Shown in pieces: positions 1 through 8,104 of a stretch of DNA of 64,000 bases. The stretch comes from Pedobacter kyungheensis (GTDB lineage Bacteria > Bacteroidota > Bacteroidia > Sphingobacteriales > Sphingobacteriaceae): assembly GCF_000812965.1 (NCBI RefSeq), contig NZ_JSYN01000025.1, positions 78,043 to 142,042 of the forward strand, in the 5' to 3' direction. The position numbers and the translations under genes were made by a program. Position 1 is the stretch's first letter, and every line of letters starts with the position of its first letter. Under the pieces are notes generated by a model, which saw only the letters and a list, made by a program, of their open reading frames with translations, was not told the origin of the DNA and searched no databases.

Positions 1-1
1 C

Positions 2-2335
2 GCAGCATTGTATGGGTATCGTGCTAAATCAGGAGTAATTTTAATCACCACCAAAAGTGGCAAAGGCAACAGTATCGAATTTAACAGTAACTATGTGGCT
101 GAGCAGATTATGGACCGCACCAACTGGCAGTATGTTTATGGTCAGGGGGTAAACGGGCAAAAACCGGCTACACAACTTGCAGCAGCTTCAACAGGTGGTT
201 CCAGCTGGGGTGCACGACTGGATGGTTCGAACGTGGTGCAGTTTGATGGGGTAAGCAGGCCTTATTCTGCTCAACAAGATAACATCGAAGATTTTTACAA
301 AACCGGTAATAGCTTTACCAATACCCTGGCTTTAAATAAAACCTTTACAGGCGGAGTAATCCGCGTTTCAGGCAGCGACTTGCACAACAACTCAGTAGTG
401 CCCAATTCAGGTTTAAACAGACAGAACTTTACTTTGTCGAGTACTTTCGATCCGATAAAAAACCTCGTAGTTGATGCCCGTTTCAATTACATTTTAGAAC
501 AGGCTAAAAACCGGCCGATGGTTTCGGATGGAGCGGGTAATGCCAATTACAATGCTGCATTTTTGCCAACCAGTGTAAACATTAACGATTTAAAACCCTG
601 GAAAAATGATAAAGGAAACGAAATCCTGTACAATACAGGTAACCCTTATGCTACTAATCCATGGTTTGCAGCTTACGAATTTATCCACAACACCAAAAAA
701 GAGCGTTTGTTAAGCTCGGCCAATGCCAAATATACCTTTGATAACGGACTGTTTTTACAGGCAAGGGCTGGGAGAGATGCCTACAATGAAACTTATCTGG
801 GCGTAACCCCTTCCGGAACTGCTTACGATGCAGATGGTGGTTTTACCGAACAATTAACAAATTTTTCTGATATTAATGTAGACGGATTGATCGGTAAATC
901 GTTCAAAATTGACGATTTCGCAATTACCCCTAATATTGGTGCCAGTTACCGCCGCACCAAATTAACGCAAACAACCAATCAGGGTGGCTCTTTCCAGATC
1001 CCTGGCATCTATACTTTATCCAATACCGGCGGAAAAACCGTTAGTGTGGTACAAAGTGATCAGGAAACACAATCTGTTTACGGTACTTTAGAATTAACCT
1101 ATAAAGATATCTTCTATTTAACTGCTAGCGGCAGAAGCGACTGGTTTTCTACCCTGGCCACACCCGGAAAAGACAATAAATTAAGTGTGTTTTATCCGGC
1201 CATTAGTGGTTCATTTGTATTCTCTGAACTATGGAAACCATCTTTCTTAAGCTTTGGTAAATTAAGGGCAGGTTATGCTGTTGTGGGTCAGGGGGCCTTG
1301 CCATTTAAAACACAATTGTACTATAACCTGCGTAGCGAAACCGTTAACGGAAGTCCGATTGGTAATATTGTAAATCCGTCTATCCCAAATGCTTCATTGT
1401 TTGCTTCTAAAGCAAAAGAACTAGAAATTGGTACGGAGATGCGCTTCTTTGGCGACAGGTTAAATGTTGATTTTACCTGGTACAATAAAAAATCGAGCGA
1501 TGAAATTCTGGATGTACCCACCTCAACCACTACAGGTTACAATGGCGCTACTTTAAACATTGGCGAACTGCAGAACAAGGGTATTGAAGCTTTAATTTCT
1601 GGCGTAGTGCTAAAAAATAAAGATTTTAGCTGGACATCCAGTTTAAACGGATCATACAACGATAATAAGGTAATTACACTGGCACCTGGTACGGCTTCAC
1701 AATTGCTGGCCACTTCAAGAAGTAATGTTGGTTTTTTACAAAACATTGCAGGCTTGCCTGTAGGCCAGGTAATGGCTTACGATTTTAAATACGATGCCAG
1801 CGGAAACATTGTTAAAGATGCCAATGGTGCTCCTGAAAGAGGCGAACTTAAAGCTTATGGTTCTGCCTACAGTAAATGGAGTGCAGGCTGGAACAACGAA
1901 TTTAATTACAAAGGGGTAAACCTTTCATTTTTAATAGATGGTAAATGGGGAGGTAAAATCTTCTCGGCAACCGATTATTATGGCTATGTTTTCGGACTGC
2001 ACCAGGCTACTTTAGAAAACCGCGATGCCCTGGGTATTAACGCTGCCAATTATTACACCACCTATGCCAACAATGTTTCAAAACAATTTGTACAGGATGC
2101 CAGCTTTGTAAAATTCAGGCAGGTAATATTGGGCTATAATTTCCCGGCCAAAATGTTTAACAATAAGATCAAAGGCCTCAATTTAAGTTTTGTTGGGCGT
2201 AACTTATTCATCATCATGAAAAAGACAGATAACATCGATCCCGAATCGAGTTACAATGCCACTTTTCCGGGGATGGAGTTGGGTGGTGTGCCACCCGTAC
2301 GTACCTATGGTTTAAATTTAAGTGTTAAGTTATAA
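2..2335 (+). CDS. SusC/RagA-family TonB-linked outer membrane protein, 3' part only
   Basis: This is the C-terminal part (about 778 residues) of a TonB-dependent outer membrane channel of the SusC/RagA type, which imports a glycan or peptide captured by its SusD partner. The frame is already open at the window edge. The first residues, AALYGYRAKSGVILITTKSG, are the conserved end of the plug region in SusC proteins, so roughly the first 200 residues (signal peptide, carboxypeptidase-like domain, most of the plug) lie upstream. The rest is beta-barrel with many aromatic-rich alternating strands, ending in LNLSVKL, a typical barrel terminus. A susD gene follows after 19 bases, so the two are co-transcribed. 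The substrate cannot be read from the sequence. Confidence 0.95.
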   Translation, partial: AALYGYRAKSGVILITTKSGKGNSIEFNSNYVAEQIMDRTNWQYVYGQGVNGQKPATQLAAASTGGSSWGARLDGSNVVQFDGVSRPYSAQQDNIEDFYKTGNSFTNTLALNKTFTGGVIRVSGSDLHNNSVVPNSGLNRQNFTLSSTFDPIKNLVVDARFNYILEQAKNRPMVSDGAGNANYNAAFLPTSVNINDLKPWKNDKGNEILYNTGNPYATNPWFAAYEFIHNTKKERLLSSANAKYTFDNGLFLQARAGRDAYNETYLGVTPSGTAYDADGGFTEQLTNFSDINVDGLIGKSFKIDDFAITPNIGASYRRTKLTQTTNQGGSFQIPGIYTLSNTGGKTVSVVQSDQETQSVYGTLELTYKDIFYLTASGRSDWFSTLATPGKDNKLSVFYPAISGSFVFSELWKPSFLSFGKLRAGYAVVGQGALPFKTQLYYNLRSETVNGSPIGNIVNPSIPNASLFASKAKELEIGTEMRFFGDRLNVDFTWYNKKSSDEILDVPTSTTTGYNGATLNIGELQNKGIEALISGVVLKNKDFSWTSSLNGSYNDNKVITLAPGTASQLLATSRSNVGFLQNIAGLPVGQVMAYDFKYDASGNIVKDANGAPERGELKAYGSAYSKWSAGWNNEFNYKGVNLSFLIDGKWGGKIFSATDYYGYVFGLHQATLENRDALGINAANYYTTYANNVSKQFVQDASFVKFRQVILGYNFPAKMFNNKIKGLNLSFVGRNLFIIMKKTDNIDPESSYNATFPGMELGGVPPVRTYGLNLSVKL

Positions 2336-2354
2336 TCCTTTAAACGAATTGAAA

Positions 2355-3935
2355 ATGAAAACGATCCTAAAATTATACGTACCACTTATTTTATCCGGAT
2401 TAACCCTGATAACAGGTTGTACCAAAGACTTCGAAAAAATTAATACAGACCCGGTTTCGGTCGGACAAGACCAATATAATCCCAATTATTTATTATCAAC
2501 CGCCCAGTTAAATTATACCGGAAGCATCGATTTTGCTTACGAAACCTGGAGGGGCAATTTAATTTATGCCTCTACCATGATGCAGGGCATGTCATCGGTA
2601 ATTGGTTATTGGGCAGGAGATAAATATCTGCTGAACGAAGGTTACACCGCAGCCTACTGGGAAAAAGCCTATCCCGATCAGGTAAAATATGCGGCCGATC
2701 TGGTAGAATTTACAAAAGGCAAAGCACAATACAATAACGTTTATCAGATGGGCAGGATCTGGAAAGCCTTAATTTTTGAACGTTTAACCGATTTATATGG
2801 CGATGTACCTTATTTTGATGCAGGTAAAGGCTATTATACCGGCAATTTATATCCGAAATACGATGCACAACAAGCCATTTATACCGATTTATTAAAAGAA
2901 GTGGATGAAGCCAGCAATGCTTTAAATGCAAGTGGCGATGCGGTAACCGGCGATTTGGTTTTTGCGGGCGATATTGCTAAATGGAAACGTTTTGGCAACA
3001 GCTTAATGTTGCGGATGGCCATGAGGCTAACCAAAGCTGATGCAACCCTTGCGCAAACTTACATCAATAAAGCGGTGGGTAAAACCATGACAAGCGATGC
3101 TGATAATGCTTTTTTCAAGCATGATGTTAATGGTAGTCGTGTTACCCAGAACAGAAATGCCCAGGTATTATTGGGCGATGGCGGTCAGGAGAACTTTTAC
3201 ACCCGCTGGAGCAGTACTTTTATCAACTACCTGAAAACAAATAACGATCCGCGCCTAAGTAAAGTAGCTGTAACCAAGTTGTATTTAACTGATGCCACTA
3301 AAGATCAGAACCCGGCTTACATTACTACAGCAGCTGTGCAAAAAGGAATGCCTAATGGTAAAGATTTGAGTGGCATTGCCGGCAGGGATGTTCGTCAGGA
3401 CCCATCATATACCGATTTTACAGATTATTCTTCGCCGAACCCCGGCATGCTGAAAAGGAATGGGAATACCTTTATTCTTACTTATGCAGAAACCGAACTG
3501 CTTTGGGCAGAAGCTGCACAACGTTATGGTATTGGTGGCTCAGCTGCTACGCACTATAACGCCGGGGTAACCTCGGCCATGACTTATCTATCCCAATACG
3601 ATGCAGCCATGGCAGTTAATGCATCCGATGCTGCGGCCTACCTTACTGCACATCCTTACGTTCCTGCAAATGGTTTAGATATGATTGCCACTCAATATTG
3701 GGCACATACCATTACTATGCTCGATTTTTACGAAACCTGGTCTAACTGGAGAAGAACGGGATTACCTGTGCTGGTACCTGTTGTATATCCGAATAACAAT
3801 ACGGGTGGCTCCATTCCCCGTCGGTTCCCTTATCCGCTTTTTGAAGGTGTATCTAACGCTACCAATTATAAAGCTGCATCAGCAGCCGTTCCTGGCGGAG
3901 ATAAACTGGTAGGTAAGGTATGGTGGGATAAATAA
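2355..3935 (+). CDS. SusD/RagB-family nutrient-binding outer membrane lipoprotein
   Basis: This 526-residue surface lipoprotein is the SusD partner of the upstream SusC channel; it forms the lid that binds substrate outside the cell. The start chosen is the ATG that opens MKTILKLYVPLI and gives a clean lipoprotein signal ending in LITGC, with Cys22 as the lipidated residue; an in-frame start 33 bases upstream overlaps the susC stop and would spoil that signal. The early motif KDFEKINTDP and the later stretch of helices with tetratricopeptide-like spacing fit the SusD-like_2 branch. No glycoside hydrolase follows directly, which leaves the substrate open; this branch is often found in orphan SusCD pairs. 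Confidence 0.93.
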   Translation: MKTILKLYVPLILSGLTLITGCTKDFEKINTDPVSVGQDQYNPNYLLSTAQLNYTGSIDFAYETWRGNLIYASTMMQGMSSVIGYWAGDKYLLNEGYTAAYWEKAYPDQVKYAADLVEFTKGKAQYNNVYQMGRIWKALIFERLTDLYGDVPYFDAGKGYYTGNLYPKYDAQQAIYTDLLKEVDEASNALNASGDAVTGDLVFAGDIAKWKRFGNSLMLRMAMRLTKADATLAQTYINKAVGKTMTSDADNAFFKHDVNGSRVTQNRNAQVLLGDGGQENFYTRWSSTFINYLKTNNDPRLSKVAVTKLYLTDATKDQNPAYITTAAVQKGMPNGKDLSGIAGRDVRQDPSYTDFTDYSSPNPGMLKRNGNTFILTYAETELLWAEAAQRYGIGGSAATHYNAGVTSAMTYLSQYDAAMAVNASDAAAYLTAHPYVPANGLDMIATQYWAHTITMLDFYETWSNWRRTGLPVLVPVVYPNNNTGGSIPRRFPYPLFEGVSNATNYKAASAAVPGGDKLVGKVWWDK

Positions 3936-3958
3936 AACAAATCATCCCTTTTTTACTG

Positions 3959-3991
3959 ACCGGCATTGCTAAAAGCAGTGTCGGTTTTTTT
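3959..3991 (+). terminator. Rho-independent terminator after susCD
   Basis: A 12-base stem with two G-T wobbles (ACCGGCATTGCT with AGCAGTGTCGGT), a three-base loop and a run of seven T follow the susD stop by 24 bases. Confidence 0.85.
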
Positions 3992-4056
3992 GTGCCATTG
4001 AATTAGATTATACCGGAAACGACTACAGATGCTCAGGAAGGGTTTTAAGAAAATGG

Positions 4057-4200
4057 TCAAACGTTTGTGCTGTGCCTGTTTCTTTACTCCTTATTTTAGC
4101 GTAACCAGAACAGTATTCCTGTAGTATTAAGTAGTGGCGTATATCGGGTTTGGTTTATTTTTGCGTGTTTTTATGTTGTTGTTAATCAAACGTTTGTGCT
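4057..4200. promoter_or_regulatory. Pair of identical 15-base sites with CAAACGTTTG palindrome
   Basis: The sequence TCAAACGTTTGTGCT occurs twice, at 4057-4071 and 4186-4200, 129 bases apart, in the non-coding gap between susD and the small secreted protein gene. Each copy contains the perfect palindrome CAAACGTTTG. A central CG inside an AAACG/CGTTT palindrome is the usual form of LacI/GalR-family operators, so these may be paired operators for the downstream gene. No LacI-type regulator gene is present in the window. The rest of this gap (3992-4354) shows no gene. Confidence 0.5.
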
Positions 4201-4354
4201 TAATTTGTTGGCGCTACCTCAATGCCAATGTTTTACCTTAGTTTACAGGGCTCAGGTTAATACTTCAGGTTATTGCATAATAAAAAAAGCAGCTATACTC
4301 TTGTACTTCACCTAAACCTTCAATTAAAATCTTAAACTTTAACCCTATTTAAAA

Positions 4355-4756
4355 ATGAAAAAAGTAATCGGTTTATTGGCTCCCGTACTGGTTTTTACGG
4401 TTGGTTTGTTCAGTAGTTTTACCCCCGAAAAGGTAAAAGCTTCAACTCAGAAGTTTACGCCGCCGGGAGTAATTACGGTAACCAAGAATTTTACTACAAG
4501 TAATGGCTTGCCCGCGGTGGCTACGCTTCAATACACTTCAGGTCAGGTGTATTCGAGTATTACCATAACTATTCAGGGCGAAGGTAATGTGCCGTTAACA
4601 TCGGTATCTCACTCATCTGGACCTATCTACGCTGATCGTTTTGAAGGCTATAAAGCAGGTAGTTATTACGAATATTTTGCCGATGTACTGGTAACCGGAA
4701 ACCAAACCATAGGCTGGCAAATTTCAGATGTAAGTGTTGAAGCTGTGGTAATTTAA
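4355..4756 (+). CDS. Small secreted protein of unknown function
   Basis: I do not recognise a family. The 133-residue product starts with a signal peptide (MKKVIGLLAPVLVFTVGLFSSF, hydrophobic from residue 5 to about 22) and continues as a mature part of about 105 residues rich in Thr, Ser, Val and Tyr with alternating hydrophobic residues, which suggests a small beta-sandwich. There is no Cys, no lipobox and no membrane segment after the signal, so it should be periplasmic or exported. It stands alone between two terminators, with two LacI-like palindromic sites upstream, so it is probably its own transcription unit. Confidence 0.7.
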   Translation: MKKVIGLLAPVLVFTVGLFSSFTPEKVKASTQKFTPPGVITVTKNFTTSNGLPAVATLQYTSGQVYSSITITIQGEGNVPLTSVSHSSGPIYADRFEGYKAGSYYEYFADVLVTGNQTIGWQISDVSVEAVVI

Positions 4757-4804
4757 TATTGCTTTGAATAAAGAACTACTGCTAAACATGGCGGTTTTTT
4801 GCGG

Positions 4805-4837
4805 GCCTGCATAGCTTAACGCCATGCAGGCTTTTTT
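4805..4837 (+). terminator. Terminator after the small secreted protein gene
   Basis: A perfect 8-base stem, GCCTGCAT with ATGCAGGC, has an 11-base loop and is followed by six T. Confidence 0.8.
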
Positions 4838-4913
4838 ATTGGTAACATTTCTAATGCGATTTTTGATTAACCACACAATAGTTTGATATTTAGAAACCAA
4901 ACCAACTAACGCA

Positions 4914-6473
4914 ATGAAATTCAGATTTGTACTTACCACCTTATTAATAAGCGGGCTTATGGCCCAGGCGCAACAAGGGCCTAAAAAAAATCAATCAAAA
5001 GAAACAGTTACTGCGACACAAGTTACGGTAAAAGAAGAAGCGAAACCAGGTACTAACGAAAGGAATATCAAAGTAGAAAGTGCAGTAGTGAGCAACCATT
5101 CGGTAACGATTGATGGCAAGGCCGTTCCGTATAAAGCAACAGCGGGCACCCTTCCTGTTTGGGATGAGGACGGAAAACCTATTGCAGGATTATTTTATAC
5201 CTACTACGAGCGAAGCGATGTGCAAAACCGCGATAAAAGGCCATTGGTGATTTCTTTTAACGGAGGTCCGGGTTCTGCATCAGTTTGGATGCACATTGCC
5301 TATACCGGTCCGGTGGTGTTAAATATCGATGATGAGGGCTATCCGGTGCAACCTTACGGTTATAAAGAAAACCCCTATTCTATTTTAGATGTGGCCGATG
5401 TGGTGTATATCGATCCGGTAAACACGGGTTATTCGAGAGCCGTTAGTAAGGATATTCCTACAAACAAATTTTTTGGCGTTCGGGCCGATATTAAATACCT
5501 GGCCGAGTGGATCAATACCTTTGTTACCCGGAATAACCGCTGGGCCTCGCCTAAATTCTTAATTGGCGAGAGTTATGGTACCACACGCGTTTCTGGCCTA
5601 GCGCTTGAGTTGCAAAATAGTCAGTGGATGTATTTAAATGGGGTAGTACTGGTTTCGCCTACCGAGTTGGGGATTGATAGAAGCGGACCGGTTGATGCTG
5701 CTTTGCGCTTGCCTTATTTCGCTGCAACTGCCTGGTATCATAAAGCTTTGGCTGCTGATTTACAAGGCAAAGATTTAACAGCAATGTTGCCCGAAGTAGA
5801 AACCTTTACCATTAACGAGCTTATCCCGGCCATTTCGCAGGGTGGTATGCTAAGTGCCGATAAAAAGAAAGCCATTGCAGTTAAAATGGCGCGTTACTCG
5901 GGCCTTTCAGAAAAGGTAATTTTAGATTATAACTTTAACGTACCTACCGATTTTTTCTGGAAAGAACTGTTAAGGGATAAAGGATTTACTGTTGGGCGTT
6001 TAGATTCGCGCTATCGTGGCATAGATAAAATGACGGCTGGCGAGGGGCCTGATTATAATGCAGAGTTAACCTCATGGCTGCATTCTTTTACCCCCGCTAT
6101 TAATATGTACCTGCGCAATGAGCTTAACTATAAAACCGATTTAAAGTACAACATGTTTGGCTCGGTTTACCCATGGGATAAAAGCGGCGATCAGACAGGC
6201 GATAACCTGCGCCAGGCCATGGCACAAAACCCTTATTTGCATTTGCTGGTACAATCGGGCTATTACGATGGAGCATGCGATTATTTCAACGCTAAATACA
6301 GCATGTGGCAGTTAGACGCTGCCGGTAAGTTGCAAGACCGCATGAGCTGGGAAGGTTACCGTAGCGGACACATGATGTACCTGCGTAAAGACGATTTAAA
6401 AACAGCTAATAACCATATCCGCGAGTTTATTAAAAAAGCCTTGCCAAAAGCAGGCGAAGCTGCTAAGTTTTAA
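4914..6473 (+). CDS. Peptidase S10 (serine carboxypeptidase) family protein
   Basis: This exported alpha/beta-hydrolase of the serine carboxypeptidase family removes C-terminal residues from peptides in the periplasm or outside the cell. It has 519 residues with a signal peptide (residues 1-20, ending AQA). The S10 signature NGGPGSASVW comes first, then the nucleophile elbow GESYGTTR with Ser220, then Asp452 in GYYDGA and His486 in SGHMMY, so the full Ser-Asp-His triad is present in order. A Lys/Thr-rich segment (about residues 22-50) separates the signal from the catalytic domain. It sits alone between terminators. Bacterial members of this family are poorly characterised, so the natural substrate is unknown. 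Confidence 0.92.
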   Translation: MKFRFVLTTLLISGLMAQAQQGPKKNQSKETVTATQVTVKEEAKPGTNERNIKVESAVVSNHSVTIDGKAVPYKATAGTLPVWDEDGKPIAGLFYTYYERSDVQNRDKRPLVISFNGGPGSASVWMHIAYTGPVVLNIDDEGYPVQPYGYKENPYSILDVADVVYIDPVNTGYSRAVSKDIPTNKFFGVRADIKYLAEWINTFVTRNNRWASPKFLIGESYGTTRVSGLALELQNSQWMYLNGVVLVSPTELGIDRSGPVDAALRLPYFAATAWYHKALAADLQGKDLTAMLPEVETFTINELIPAISQGGMLSADKKKAIAVKMARYSGLSEKVILDYNFNVPTDFFWKELLRDKGFTVGRLDSRYRGIDKMTAGEGPDYNAELTSWLHSFTPAINMYLRNELNYKTDLKYNMFGSVYPWDKSGDQTGDNLRQAMAQNPYLHLLVQSGYYDGACDYFNAKYSMWQLDAAGKLQDRMSWEGYRSGHMMYLRKDDLKTANNHIREFIKKALPKAGEAAKF

Positions 6474-6517
6474 TCAGGATTTTAAGGATATACTGATTTT
6501 AGGATTCATAAATCGAG

Positions 6518-6565
6518 AGTTGACAAATTTATAGGCAAATTGCCATCGAAGTTGTCAACTTTTTT
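6518..6565 (+). terminator. Terminator after the S10 peptidase gene
   Basis: A 9-base stem, AGTTGACAA with TTGTCAACT, is followed by five T; a second hairpin follows closely. Confidence 0.75.
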
Positions 6566-6581
6566 AATACAACTGACGCCA

Positions 6582-6609
6582 AGGTCCGTGTCTTCATGGA
6601 CCTCTTTTT
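6582..6609 (+). terminator. Second hairpin with T-run downstream of the S10 peptidase gene
   Basis: AGGTCC pairs with GGACCT and is followed by CTTTTTA. It may be a back-up terminator. The rest of the gap to accA (6610-6952) has no gene; it holds an ATCCGATAGC/TATTGGAT repeat copy at 6678-6695 and GC-rich sequence resembling the element near 17600. Confidence 0.55.
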
Positions 6610-6952
6610 ATTGAGCGGCAATGATTATCGTTACTCCTGCTTTCCATTGCTCCCGATGAAAAACCGGGATTCATTTCATCCGATAGCTATTGGATCAGGG
6701 CTAAGTAACCTAAGTCGGTGGCACAGAAAAGCGGCATAGCTGCAGTAGCCCGCATAAAATAAACCTGATCGGACGGATGCCGCCGTTCGCGGCAGGAGGG
6801 AGAGCAGGACAGGACAAAACCGAAGCAGCACTGCAATTGCTTTTCAAATTATCATAGCTTTTGTTACATGCATCTGTTAACTTGCTGAGTTAATTTATGC
6901 TTGTAAAAAACGCAAACAAAAAACTCATCGCTGCAAACTAAAAATAATTACT

Positions 6953-6960
6953 TATTTTTG
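6953..6960 (+). promoter_or_regulatory. Bacteroidota -7 box TATTTTTG for accA
   Basis: TATTTTTG matches TAnnTTTG and ends 10 bases before the accA ATG. No clear -33 TTG is visible. Confidence 0.5.
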
Positions 6961-6970
6961 TGGTTCAATT

Positions 6971-7933
6971 ATGCAGCAGATAAAAACATCATTCGATTTT
7001 GAAAAACCTATCGCCGACCTGGTTCAGCAGATAGAGAAAGTTAAGCAAGTTGCCGAAAAAACTAAGGTAGATATGTCTGCCACTTTAGATGAGCTTGACG
7101 GTAAATTAGATGAAACGACCAATAACTTATATAAAAACTTAACCGGTTGGAACAAGGTTCAAATGAGCCGTCACCCGGACCGCCCTCAAACACTCGATTA
7201 CATCAACATGATCTGTGATGATTTTATTGAGTTGCACGGCGATAGAACGGTTAAAGATGATAAAGCGATTATAGGTGGTTTTGCTTCAATAAACGGCCAA
7301 ACGGTAATGGTTATTGGTCACCAGAAAGGTAAAAACACCAAAGAGCGCCAGTACCGCAATTTCGGTATGGCCAATCCTGAAGGCTACCGCAAAGCTTTGC
7401 GTTTAATGCGCTTGGCCGAAAAATTCAACAAACCCGTAATTTCTTTTATTGATACCATGGGTGCTTACCCGGGTTTAGAGGCCGAAGAACGCGGACAAGG
7501 TGAGGCTATTGCCCGTAACCTGTTAGAAATGTCGATCCTTCGCGTGCCGATTATCTGTATCGTGGTAGGAGAGGGTGCTTCTGGTGGAGCTTTAGGTATT
7601 GGTATTGGCGATAAAGTTTACATGTTAGAGCATACCTGGTACTCGGTTATTTCGCCTGAATCTTGTTCATCTATTTTATGGAGAAGCTGGGATTTTAAAG
7701 AAAAAGCTGCTGAATGCCTTAAATTAACTTCTGACGATATGTTTGGCAATAAGTTAATTGATGGGATCATTCCTGAACCTTTGGGCGGTGCACACCAGGA
7801 CCCGGAATTAATGGGAAAAACCTTAAAAGAATATATTGTTAAAGATTTGGCTTCATTAGGCAAGCTAAAAACCGATAAACTGATCGAACAACGGATTGAA
7901 AAATTCTGTGAGATGGGTGTGGTTAACGAATAA
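6971..7933 (+). CDS. accA: Acetyl-CoA carboxylase carboxyltransferase subunit alpha
   Basis: AccA forms, with AccD, the carboxyltransferase that moves carboxyl from biotin to acetyl-CoA to make malonyl-CoA, the first step of fatty acid synthesis in the cytoplasm. At 320 residues it has the usual length. The N-terminal helical part (FEKPIADLVQQIEKVK) is followed by the crotonase-fold core with MSRHPDRPQTLDYI, FIDTMGAYPG and GEGASGGALGIG, the oxyanion-hole glycines. The ATG follows a promoter box by 10 bases. accD is not adjacent, as is common in Bacteroidota. A strong terminator follows. Confidence 0.97.
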   Translation: MQQIKTSFDFEKPIADLVQQIEKVKQVAEKTKVDMSATLDELDGKLDETTNNLYKNLTGWNKVQMSRHPDRPQTLDYINMICDDFIELHGDRTVKDDKAIIGGFASINGQTVMVIGHQKGKNTKERQYRNFGMANPEGYRKALRLMRLAEKFNKPVISFIDTMGAYPGLEAEERGQGEAIARNLLEMSILRVPIICIVVGEGASGGALGIGIGDKVYMLEHTWYSVISPESCSSILWRSWDFKEKAAECLKLTSDDMFGNKLIDGIIPEPLGGAHQDPELMGKTLKEYIVKDLASLGKLKTDKLIEQRIEKFCEMGVVNE

Positions 7934-7957
7934 TCATCATTAACTAAAATAAATTTG

Positions 7958-7990
7958 AATCCTGTTTGGCATTGCCGGGCAGGATTTTTT
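7958..7990 (+). terminator. Terminator after accA
   Basis: AATCCTG pairs with CAGGATT around a 15-base loop, followed by TTTT. Confidence 0.75.
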
Positions 7991-8006
7991 ATTAATCGCT
8001 TATTCC

Positions 8007-8039
8007 AAACCTCACAGGTTTTTAAAACCTGTGAGGTTT
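8007..8039. repeat. 33-base near-perfect palindrome (AAACCTCACAGGTTTT arms)
   Basis: Two perfect 16-base arms flank a single central T, giving a very stable cruciform between the convergent accA and DUF2723 genes. The AACCTCACAGG/CCTGTGAGGTT core is, from general knowledge, a frequent intergenic repeat in Bacteroidota. It could act as a two-way terminator. Confidence 0.8.
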
Positions 8040-8048
8040 ATTTTGCCA

Positions 8049-8082
8049 CAAAAAAAGCAGCTACAAATTAATGCAGCTGCTT
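8049..8082 (-). terminator. Terminator for the minus-strand DUF2723 gene
   Basis: Read on the minus strand, AAGCAGCT pairs with AGCTGCTT and is followed by a run of T (AAAAAA on the plus strand). Confidence 0.75.
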
Positions 8083-8104
8083 GTAAATTATTTTAAGATC
8101 CTTA

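Noticed and set aside
6610..6952. Possible small RNA or gene before accA
   Set aside because: Only a repeat copy and GC-rich sequence like other intergenic elements are visible; no start, stem or conserved structure can be argued.
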